A DNA stretch of 20,160 nucleotides from Candidatus Gastranaerophilales bacterium. Its GTDB lineage: Bacteria; Cyanobacteriota; Vampirovibrionia; Gastranaerophilales; Gastranaerophilaceae. Under the pieces are notes generated by a model. That model was not told where the DNA came from. It made no database searches and saw only the letters and a program-made list of their open reading frames with translations. A program made the position numbers and the translations under genes. The number at the start of each line of letters is the position of its first letter. Within the stretch, counting starts at the first letter, position 1. Positions 14,958-20,160 of the stretch are shown one piece after another. The stretch spans positions 1 through 20,160 of the forward strand of contig CAJULH010000038.1 in assembly GCA_910587175.1 (NCBI GenBank). Direction: 5' to 3'.

Positions 14958-17119
14958 TTTATATTTTCCCAAATTATATATTTGGCGTAGATATCTTTGC
15001 CGTCTATGTTTTTCCACCCTGTTTTTATATTATATAGTGGTACAAAGCCTTTTTCATCAAATTTTTCGTAAGGAATATAGCAATCTATTTGCGAAATACG
15101 TTTGCTTATTTTGTCTTCTATGAAACTGCATTGCTTTAACAGTTTTCCTGCTCTGTATAATCTTTCATCTTTATTATTAAATTCGGTTAAAACTTGTCCC
15201 GGGTATGCTGTAATAATATAGTCATATTTGGTAAGATCATAAGAATCTATCCTTGGAAGAACCAACTCTTCTATATTTGTATGTTTTTTTGCAGCATTTA
15301 GCTTTGTAACATGCATTAATGCATTGCCATCTGAAAATATGCCAACATTTTTGTTGTCTTCAATATGTGAAATAATTGCTTTGTCTGTTTTACATCCGGC
15401 TCTGTCGCCCTTAAAATATTTATAATCCATACACCTTACGTTATCTACGAAAGTTTCGTAGTTTTTTTCTGCTTTGTAACTTTCCATCAACTTCCAATAA
15501 GGTCTTGCCGCCATATGCCCCGATGCAATAAAAAGATAAAAACAAGCAAATAAAACAACTAAACCTTTGTAAAAATTATTCTTCCTGAAATAACTAAGTA
15601 TTAATACAGGAGAACATATTACAACAAAAGCACAGATAAACCTTATACTGTATACCATATATCCAAGTGCAAAACTTAAAACAATAAGGCAAAGATAAAA
15701 CAATAAACCAAGAGAATATATTATTAAATATCTTTCTTTAATATTTCTTTTAAAACAGCAATCAAAACAACTAATATTAAATTTATCTGAAATTTTTCCA
15801 ATACTGCTTTTAATCAACCTGAATATTCCAAATAAAGCAGATGGTATAAATACTAAAAATCCTGTTATTCCAAATCCTATGGTTTGTTCTGAAAGAGAAG
15901 AATTTAACCCCTCCATTCTCATTATTACCCCTGTATCATTTGCAATATGTAAGAATGAAAATATACTTCCCTGTATCTTAAACATTATTCCGCTAAGATA
16001 TATTCCCCACATAAATCCTGCAAAATCAAACATCTGAATGTTATATCTGATAAAGTTTGCAATAAAACCTTTAATTCCTCCAAAGAATCCATGTCTGTTA
16101 ATCGATATATCAGAACCTAAGGGATTTGAATAATCAATAAAATTCAATACATAGTTATACCCTGAAAAGATAACAAAATTTATTCCTAAAAATCCAATGA
16201 AGAATAAAAACCTCTTTATCCCCTCTTTTTTATCTTTAAACTTTAAATATGAATAAACAAAAAACAATAACAATAAAGGTAATCCTGCAATAAATGCAGT
16301 GCTTTTGACCCCAAGAGCTATACCAAAACAAAGAGAAGAAAAATACCCGTCAATAACCTTTCTTCTGTTAACCCTGTTAATCCAATCAAAAAAGAATATC
16401 ATTGAATAAAGCAATAATACCCCGACAAGTAAATCAGTCTGTGTACTTGAAATCTGTGATATCACTCCTGCAAAAGAAGAGAATATACATATTGCCCATA
16501 ATCTCTTCCTAAAACAAAACCTTAATCTTCCTAAAAACACCCATATCCCGTATATTCCAAAGATATAGCTCAAAAACTCCAATAACCCAAACCCTATATC
16601 CTTCCCTGTCAAAGAAAATATCCAACTATAGATAATCTCTGAATTAACAGGCATAACAAGGTTTCTTACATCCTTTGTATCAAAATGAAAGATATATCCC
16701 TTATCTGCCCACACAAGAGAGCGGTAAGCATGGTAATCCAGTGCATCGAAATCATTTACGGGTAAGAAGGCTGCAAGCATAAAGCCTGTGAATATTACAA
16801 CAAGCACTCCAAGGCAGAGTATAATTAAACTGCGGTCAAACTTTAGGGAATTCCAAATTTTTTTTATATTTAATCTTGCTGTATACAAATCCGGTTTTAA
16901 AAGAGGTATTCCTTTTTTTATCCAGATCGCGGATGTTATAAAAAGCATTATGACGTTAAGTGCTAATATTTGATGTGTTCCTATTGCTTTAAATAAAGAT
17001 AAAACTTCTATATTTAGCAGAATCAGCCCCAAAAATATCACAAAAAAGTATAAAAAAGAGCCAAACACGGAGGCTAAAAAGCATGTACTTAAACATATTA
17101 ATAAACAGGATAATAACAT
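14954..17119 (-). CDS. GT-C type membrane glycosyltransferase, first of a tandem pair
   Basis: A 721-residue paralogue of the following gene with the same plan: hydrophobic helices from residue 1 to about 520, the acidic first-loop motif NDFDALDYHAYRSL followed by TKDVRNLVMPVNSE, and a soluble C-terminal part of about 180 residues. The motif family points to GT-C enzymes that take sugar from a polyprenyl carrier on the outer face of the inner membrane. The start at 17119 aligns with the paralogue. No Shine-Dalgarno is present, but a good promoter ends 6 nt upstream, so the mRNA would be leaderless. Its stop overlaps the next start (ATGA). The two C-terminal parts differ strongly, suggesting different acceptors or partners served by the same catalytic core. 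Confidence 0.85.
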   Translation of the reverse strand: MLLSCLLICLSTCFLASVFGSFLYFFVIFLGLILLNIEVLSLFKAIGTHQILALNVIMLFITSAIWIKKGIPLLKPDLYTARLNIKKIWNSLKFDRSLIILCLGVLVVIFTGFMLAAFLPVNDFDALDYHAYRSLVWADKGYIFHFDTKDVRNLVMPVNSEIIYSWIFSLTGKDIGFGLLEFLSYIFGIYGIWVFLGRLRFCFRKRLWAICIFSSFAGVISQISSTQTDLLVGVLLLYSMIFFFDWINRVNRRKVIDGYFSSLCFGIALGVKSTAFIAGLPLLLLFFVYSYLKFKDKKEGIKRFLFFIGFLGINFVIFSGYNYVLNFIDYSNPLGSDISINRHGFFGGIKGFIANFIRYNIQMFDFAGFMWGIYLSGIMFKIQGSIFSFLHIANDTGVIMRMEGLNSSLSEQTIGFGITGFLVFIPSALFGIFRLIKSSIGKISDKFNISCFDCCFKRNIKERYLIIYSLGLLFYLCLIVLSFALGYMVYSIRFICAFVVICSPVLILSYFRKNNFYKGLVVLFACFYLFIASGHMAARPYWKLMESYKAEKNYETFVDNVRCMDYKYFKGDRAGCKTDKAIISHIEDNKNVGIFSDGNALMHVTKLNAAKKHTNIEELVLPRIDSYDLTKYDYIITAYPGQVLTEFNNKDERLYRAGKLLKQCSFIEDKISKRISQIDCYIPYEKFDEKGFVPLYNIKTGWKNIDGKDIYAKYIIWENIK
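15492..16711. repeat. 1,220-bp exact direct repeat, copy 2
   Basis: The partner of 13327-14546, in the same orientation and at the same relative place in the paralogous gene. Confidence 0.97.
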
Positions 17120-17125
17120 AAGACA

Positions 17126-17153
17126 ATTATATGATTAAAATATGTCTAATCAA
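17126..17153 (-). promoter_or_regulatory. Promoter of the glycosyltransferase pair
   Basis: TTGATT (17148-17153) and TATAAT (17126-17131) on the - strand, spacer 16 bp. Only 6 nt separate the -10 from the ATG at 17119, so transcription should begin at or next to the start codon. Confidence 0.6.
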
Positions 17154-17172
17154 GAATTACCCAAAGAGGTAG

Positions 17173-17286
17173 TTTACATTTCCCTTTAAGATTTTTATTA
17201 TAACTATTGTGCATATTCCACTCTCACTCGTAAACTGTTTAACCGATTTTCAAAATCTTTACCGAAATTGAAAGTCGGTTTTTTTT
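17173..17286 (+). ncRNA. Candidate terminated small RNA between glycosyltransferase and recR genes
   Basis: All flanking genes are on -, but + carries TTTACA (17173-17178), 17 bp, TATTAT (17196-17201), and a strong terminator at 17241-17286. The expected RNA of about 79 nt (17208-17286) has an unstructured ATTCCACTCTCACTC at 17215-17229, then GTAAA and the terminator. The segment ACTCTCACTC is close to the ACUCCUCACAC motif known from the cyanobacterial small RNA Yfr1. The promoter part is included in the span. The rest of the 332-bp gap (17287-17451) shows nothing I can name. Confidence 0.45.
17241..17286 (+). terminator. Strong + strand intrinsic terminator
   Basis: A 13-bp stem with one G-U pair (AACCGATTTTCAA 17241-17253, TTGAAAGTCGGTT 17268-17280), 14-nt loop, and eight T at 17279-17286. 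The T-run exists on + only. Confidence 0.8.
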
Positions 17287-17451
17287 GAAACGCGAAAGCC
17301 AAGGTGGATACTACCAAGTATGCATTTTAACAAGATAGAGAATGTTTATATAAACAAGTTGTCAAAAACACTGTATCCTTTATTTTAGGTTGATGCACAG
17401 CGGATTACTGTCTTTGATTGTAAATATTAACGGCGCGTATAAAATTTCCGG

Positions 17452-18048
17452 CTACATTTCGCATCTTGCTTCAAGTGCTTTGATAAGTGTAAGTTCGTCT
17501 GCATATTCAAGCTCGGAACCCAAAGGTATTCCAAATGCTATTCTTGAAATTTTTATTCCGAATGGTTTTAAAAGTTTGTTTAAATAAAGGCTTGTAGCTT
17601 CACCTTCAACTGAAGGATTCAGGGCTAAAATCACCTCTTTGATATCTTCGGAATGAACCCTTGTTAATAATTCTTTGATTCTTATGTCTTCGGGACCTAT
17701 GCCGTCAATTGGAGATATAAGTCCCTGTAGGACGTGATAAAGCCCCCTGTATTCGTTTGTTTTTTCTATTGCAATTAAATCCTTGGTTTCACCAACAACA
17801 CATATTGTATCCCTGTTTCGGGTTGTACTTTGACAAATTTCACAAGGATTTGAAGAACTCATATTGAAACAAATGTCGCAATAACTTATTGTAGTTTTTG
17901 CTTCAATCATAGCTTCGGCAAATTTTTCTACTTCAGAAAGCGGCATTTTTAATAAATGTAAAGCAAGCCTCTGGGCGGTTTTTGGTCCAATTGAAGGCAA
18001 TTTTTGAAAATATTCTATTAGTTTTGCAAGCGGTTTTGTATATTCCAT
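17452..18048 (-). CDS. recR: Recombination mediator RecR
   Basis: With RecO and RecF it helps load RecA onto SSB-coated gaps. It has 198 residues, exactly usual. The N-terminal helix-hairpin-helix is LPSIGPKTAQRLALHLL (18-34). A zinc finger has two CxxC pairs (YCDIC and PCEIC, within 56-73). The Toprim domain begins ICVVGETKDLIAIE and contains YHVLQGLISPIDGIGPEDI, and the C-terminal Walker-like ELEYADELTLIKALEAR closes the protein. GAGGA lies just before the ATG. It ends the ybaB-small gene-recR cluster; the upstream small gene overlaps its start by 31 bp. No clear terminator lies downstream on this strand. Confidence 0.97.
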   Translation of the reverse strand: MEYTKPLAKLIEYFQKLPSIGPKTAQRLALHLLKMPLSEVEKFAEAMIEAKTTISYCDICFNMSSSNPCEICQSTTRNRDTICVVGETKDLIAIEKTNEYRGLYHVLQGLISPIDGIGPEDIRIKELLTRVHSEDIKEVILALNPSVEGEATSLYLNKLLKPFGIKISRIAFGIPLGSELEYADELTLIKALEARCEM

Positions 18049-18344
18049 AATCCTCTATTTTTTACATTTGTCAATATTGTACAGTCGTTATTGCAAGGCA
18101 AAGTAACAACGACCGGAGTAATCCAAAAAGATTGTCTTCTTTCACTATAAATATTTAAAGCAAAGGCAGCAAATATTGTGAGAAGTAAAACGTCATTTGC
18201 AAACAGGTTAACCAAAACCCATGGGTTCGTAAATTCAAGATATGGTGGTTTGTTGCATATCAGCCCATTATCAGAAGGTTTTAGGCAGTCTGCTTTGCAA
18301 CGGTCTTCTTTGTGCAAATATTTCTCGCTGCAAGAAGATATCAC
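18018..18344 (-). CDS. Small hypothetical protein, Cys-rich N-terminus and one membrane helix
   Basis: A 108-codon frame with GTG start, 14 nt after the ybaB stop and overlapping recR by 31 bp. The N-terminal part (SEKYLHKEDRCKADCLKPS, DNGLICNKPPYLEF) has Cys17, Cys21 and Cys34 and recurs in a frameshifted copy near 2.4 kb with many synonymous changes, which argues that this part is or was coding. A hydrophobic segment (WVLVNLFANDVLLLTIFAAFALNIY) could span the membrane; then SERRQSFWITPVVV and another Cys pair follow. The Shine-Dalgarno is poor (GGGG touching the GTG). I know no family. The C-terminal overlap into recR may be only read-through of an open frame. Confidence 0.4.
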   Translation of the reverse strand: MISSCSEKYLHKEDRCKADCLKPSDNGLICNKPPYLEFTNPWVLVNLFANDVLLLTIFAAFALNIYSERRQSFWITPVVVTLPCNNDCTILTNVKNRGLWNIQNRLQN

Positions 18345-18358
18345 CCCGGCTTATATTT

Positions 18359-18691
18359 TTAAAACAACCCGGGTATACTGATTCCGCCTGTTACCTGCTT
18401 CATAGATTTTTCCATTTCAGCAGTTGCTTTTTTGGTTGCATCTTTTATAGCTTCCGTTATTAAATCTTCAAGCATTTCAATTGTGTCTTTATCTACGCTT
18501 TCAGGATTTTCAGCATTAATTGCTTCCGGTTTAATTGTTATTTTTTTAAATTTTGATTGTCCGTCAAAAACTACTTCAATGGTGCTGCCTGCACACTGCC
18601 CGGTTACTTCAATTTCTTTTAAAGATTCTTGTGCATCCTTTAATTTTTTTTGCATTTTTTGTGCCTGCTGCATCATTTGAATCATATTCAT
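18359..18691 (-). CDS. ybaB: YbaB/EbfC family nucleoid-associated protein
   Basis: A small DNA-binding protein that forms a dimer clamp on DNA and often accompanies recR. It has 110 residues. It starts MNMIQMMQQAQKMQKKLKDA, the typical Met/Gln-rich helix, followed by the beta region VTGQCAGSTIEVVFDGQSKFKKITIKPE and a helical C-terminus with DLITEAIKDATKKATAEMEK. A strong GGGGAG site precedes the ATG, and a promoter lies at 18742-18770. In many genomes dnaX-ybaB-recR are consecutive; dnaX is absent here and a small gene is inserted before recR. Confidence 0.95.
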   Translation of the reverse strand: MNMIQMMQQAQKMQKKLKDAQESLKEIEVTGQCAGSTIEVVFDGQSKFKKITIKPEAINAENPESVDKDTIEMLEDLITEAIKDATKKATAEMEKSMKQVTGGISIPGLF

Positions 18692-18730
18692 ATATTTTCT
18701 CCCCTAATATTTCTAATAAAAAAGTCATGT

Positions 18731-18736
18731 TATAAT
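18731..18736 (+). promoter_or_regulatory. -10 element of the matrixin gene
   Basis: TATAAT 10 nt before the ATG at 18747. The predicted start is 3-4 nt from the start codon and no Shine-Dalgarno exists, so the mRNA is probably near-leaderless. The -35 is poor. Confidence 0.4.
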
Positions 18737-18741
18737 TATCT

Positions 18742-18770
18742 ATTATATGCAAAGAAAAACTTATCTTCAA
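18742..18770 (-). promoter_or_regulatory. Probable promoter of ybaB-recR
   Basis: On - TTGAAG (18765-18770, 4/6), 17 bp, TATAAT (18742-18747). It lies over the start codon of the divergent protease gene. The leader would be about 45 nt with the GGGGAG site. Confidence 0.5.
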
Positions 18771-19520
18771 CACTGCTTAAATAATAGGGGAAAATTATCC
18801 AGATGGCTTTCAAATATGATGCCATTGACTTTTTATATTGCACCATTCAGGTGGTATAAATCAAATTCGCAGTCCGATGCATATAAATATACAAGCCTTG
18901 TGATAGATGCTCTAAACGCCTGGCAGACAGCCGCAGGCGGTTGTGTCGGATTTAATGTGGTGAACACCTTGAATGATTCCCAGATAAATCTTGAGTGGAA
19001 GAGAATAGACAGGAAGTCTCTTGGGCAATGCCAGTTTCACTATGACCCTAATGGCAGATACTATTCTGCTGAGGTTCATATTGGTCTTTCGGATGGTATC
19101 ATTCATAAACAATATATGGATGAAGCTGAAGTTTATCATACTATTTTGCATGAAATTGGTCATGCTTTGGGGCTTGGGCATTCTCCCTATAAAGAAGATA
19201 TAATGTATACCCCGCATCAATATGGTGTTATAAACCTTTCTCAAAGGGATGTCCAGACTCTTCGCTGGCTGTATAAATTTGATGTGGGAAAAAGCCCTGA
19301 GGAAATTATTTCTATGCATCCAAGCGCAGGTGCAAGAGATTTGGATGAACTCATCATGGTTCTTTCCGGAGAAAAAAGCGAGTTTCAAAAAGTACAGGAT
19401 GGTCTTATGATGCCTGCTTCAAAAGATTTAATTCAGGAGAATCAAAATATCGGAGATTTAAAAATGTATCTTATGCAGGTGCACAATAATTTTACATTTC
19501 GTAAGCCGCCTGTAAAATAA
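18747..19520 (+). CDS. Matrixin-like zinc metalloprotease without signal peptide
   Basis: A metzincin peptidase of the M10A/matrixin type, 257 residues. The zinc site is HEIGHALGLGHS with His135, catalytic Glu136, His139 and His145, and the Met-turn is DIMYTP with Met153. The catalytic domain starts with MPLTFYIAPFRWYK (25-38) and includes ALNAWQTAAGG and a QINLEWKR strand, as in matrixins. No signal peptide and no Cys-switch propeptide are seen, so location and activation are unclear; a cytosolic role or non-classical export are both possible. A helical C-terminal extension (about 183-257) is not part of the core. Its promoter region overlaps that of ybaB. The start lacks a Shine-Dalgarno. 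Confidence 0.88.
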   Translation: MQRKTYLQHCLNNRGKLSRWLSNMMPLTFYIAPFRWYKSNSQSDAYKYTSLVIDALNAWQTAAGGCVGFNVVNTLNDSQINLEWKRIDRKSLGQCQFHYDPNGRYYSAEVHIGLSDGIIHKQYMDEAEVYHTILHEIGHALGLGHSPYKEDIMYTPHQYGVINLSQRDVQTLRWLYKFDVGKSPEEIISMHPSAGARDLDELIMVLSGEKSEFQKVQDGLMMPASKDLIQENQNIGDLKMYLMQVHNNFTFRKPPVK

Positions 19521-19539
19521 TCCTGTTTACTGTTTGAAG

Positions 19540-19797
19540 TTATTCAATAAGCGAAAAACCATTTGGCAATTCTTGTTCAATTATTTTTACAAAATCTGAT
19601 GCTTTTATGCCGAGAGCCTCTGAAAGTTTAAAAACCGTTGTAAGTTGGGGGTCTTTCAAACCTCTTTCCAGGCTGCTTAAAAGTGATGTTGAAATTTCGT
19701 ATTCTGCAGAGAGCATATACAAGCTTTTTTCCCCGCGAAGCATTTTTAAAGCCTGCCCGGCAACTTTGCAAATTAATTTTTTCTTTTCTTCTTGCAT
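19540..19797 (-). CDS. HTH transcriptional regulator, Xre/Cro-type
   Basis: An 85-residue protein that is almost only a helix-turn-helix domain: GQALKMLRGEKSLYMLSAEYEISTSLLSSLERGLKDPQLTTVFKLSEALGIKASDFVKIIE. The pattern of recognition helix (STSLLSSLERG) then DPQLTTVFKLSEAL is that of SinR/Xre-type repressors. No ligand or dimer domain follows. It faces a palindromic operator-like cluster at 19827-19862 and the prepilin-like gene, so autoregulation and control of that gene are likely. A TATTAT lies 7 nt before the ATG, with no Shine-Dalgarno. It converges with the protease gene with 19 bp between them and no clear terminator. Confidence 0.88.
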   Translation of the reverse strand: MQEEKKKLICKVAGQALKMLRGEKSLYMLSAEYEISTSLLSSLERGLKDPQLTTVFKLSEALGIKASDFVKIIEQELPNGFSLIE

Positions 19798-19826
19798 TTT
19801 TTAAATAATAAGTTAAAATAAAATTA

Positions 19827-19862
19827 TCACGTTCACGAACGTGAAAGAAATGTTTGTGAACG
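19827..19862. promoter_or_regulatory. Nested palindromic operator
   Basis: TCACGTTC-AC-GAACGTGA (19827-19844) is an inverted repeat with 8-bp arms. A second pairing links CGTTCAC (19830-19836) with GTGAACG (19856-19862). The sites lie between the HTH gene and the prepilin-like gene, 30 bp from the HTH start, so they are probable binding sites for that regulator. Confidence 0.6.
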
Positions 19863-19910
19863 ATTCTTAAATAACGAGAAGCTGTTTATCGAAAAATTGG
19901 AGCTGTTTAA

Positions 19911-20160
19911 ATGAAAATTGTTTATCTAAAGCCTTTTAAAAGGTTACTTTTTGGTGCATTGAATTTTGGCAAAGATTTTAGTAAAGATTATTTTAAAGGT
20001 CTGCTATTACGCCGAAGAGACCTTGTCATCCTAAACCCCGTTTCAAGGGCTAAAAACTTTAGGAACGTTAGCCGGATTTCAACCCTGCACAGCAGGGCCT
20101 CCGCTTTCTCTTTAGTTGAAATGCTTATGGCACTTCTTGTTGCATCATTGTTGCTTGCAG
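19911..20160 (+). CDS. Prepilin-like protein with long leader, truncated by the window end
   Basis: An open frame starting at the ATG at 19911 with GGAG 8 nt upstream; 83 codons are visible before the window ends. Residues 66-83 (FSLVEMLMALLVASLLLA) are a type IV pilin or pseudopilin N-terminus: Phe+1 after an Ala-Ser-Ala, Glu at +5 (Glu70), then a hydrophobic helix. The leader of 65 residues is much longer than the usual 6-30. It is basic in its second half (LLLRRRDLV, SRAKNFRNVSRI) and encoded by DNA richer in GC than its neighbourhood. Products of this type build pili, type II secretion pseudopili or DNA-uptake fibres after cleavage by PilD; Ala instead of Gly at -1 occurs in some members. 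The operator and HTH gene upstream suggest regulated expression. Confidence 0.8.
   Translation, partial: MKIVYLKPFKRLLFGALNFGKDFSKDYFKGLLLRRRDLVILNPVSRAKNFRNVSRISTLHSRASAFSLVEMLMALLVASLLLA

Noticed and set aside
14957..15017. Earlier start of the second glycosyltransferase at 15017
   Set aside because: The extra 20 residues are absent in the paralogue, and the ATG at 14955-14957 overlaps the upstream TGA in the common ATGA coupling arrangement.
13327..16711. Insertion sequence as explanation of the long repeat
   Set aside because: The repeated block is in frame in both genes, encodes part of the same membrane protein, and has no transposase or terminal inverted repeats.
17390..17587. Small + strand open frame before recR
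   Set aside because: TTG start, no ribosome binding site, mostly antisense to the recR C-terminus.

Overview
The window looks like a chromosomal segment of a low-GC bacterium, most probably a gut-type non-photosynthetic relative of cyanobacteria (Vampirovibrionia/Gastranaerophilales, the 'Melainabacteria'). This placement is an inference. It rests on the AT-rich base composition, Shine-Dalgarno sites mixed with near-leaderless starts, an oxygen-defence pair typical of anaerobes (superoxide reductase plus ferritin), a signal-less matrixin protease, a large Asn/Gly/Thr-rich orphan protein, and a prepilin start of the FSLVEM type. No rRNA, tRNA, CRISPR array or transposase was seen.

Region by region. 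1-245: tail of a small lysine-rich ORF and a bidirectional terminator. 246-1295: thioredoxin (-) and endonuclease III (+), divergent from a shared -10 element. 1345-2317: ferritin and superoxide reductase in a tightly overlapped operon (-). 2318-2510: a short stretch holding a frameshifted relic of a Cys-rich small gene. 2511-4163: SulP anion transporter with STAS domain (-). 4263-6499: acetolactate synthase large and small subunits (ilvB-ilvN, +). 6576-7049: a small secreted protein whose stop overlaps that of panD (-). 7394-7650: intergenic, with a candidate terminated small RNA (+). 7651-8956: PfkB sugar kinase and an RqcP-like S4 protein (-). 9037-10155: recF (+). 10205-12571: a 788-residue unrecognised protein (-). 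12753-17119: two tandem ATGA-coupled GT-C type membrane glycosyltransferase paralogues (-). 17120-17451: intergenic, with a second candidate terminated small RNA (+). 17452-18691: ybaB, a small hypothetical gene and recR (-). 18747-19520: matrixin-like metalloprotease (+). 19540-19797: an HTH regulator (-), facing a nested palindromic operator and the truncated start of a prepilin-like gene (19911 to window end).

How the parts work together. Several neighbours are functional units. Superoxide reductase produces peroxide while ferritin removes the ferrous iron that would turn it into hydroxyl radical. IlvB and IlvN form one holoenzyme for branched-chain amino acids. YbaB and RecR form the common nucleoid/recombination pair, and RecF of the same RecFOR pathway is also in the window. 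Thioredoxin and Nth are household redox and base-excision repair functions.

The strongest unexpected signals are: (1) a 1,220-bp block that is identical base for base between the two diverged glycosyltransferase paralogues, pointing to recent gene conversion; (2) a Cys-rich small-protein motif present twice, once intact-looking between ybaB and recR and once frameshifted near 2.4 kb; (3) two orphan intrinsic terminators on the strand opposite to all neighbouring genes, each preceded by a promoter-like element and a C/U-rich segment, so probably small RNAs; (4) a perfect palindromic -10 element at two divergent promoters; (5) repeated promoter-to-start spacings that imply leaderless mRNAs; (6) an unusually long, GC-richer leader in front of the prepilin motif.
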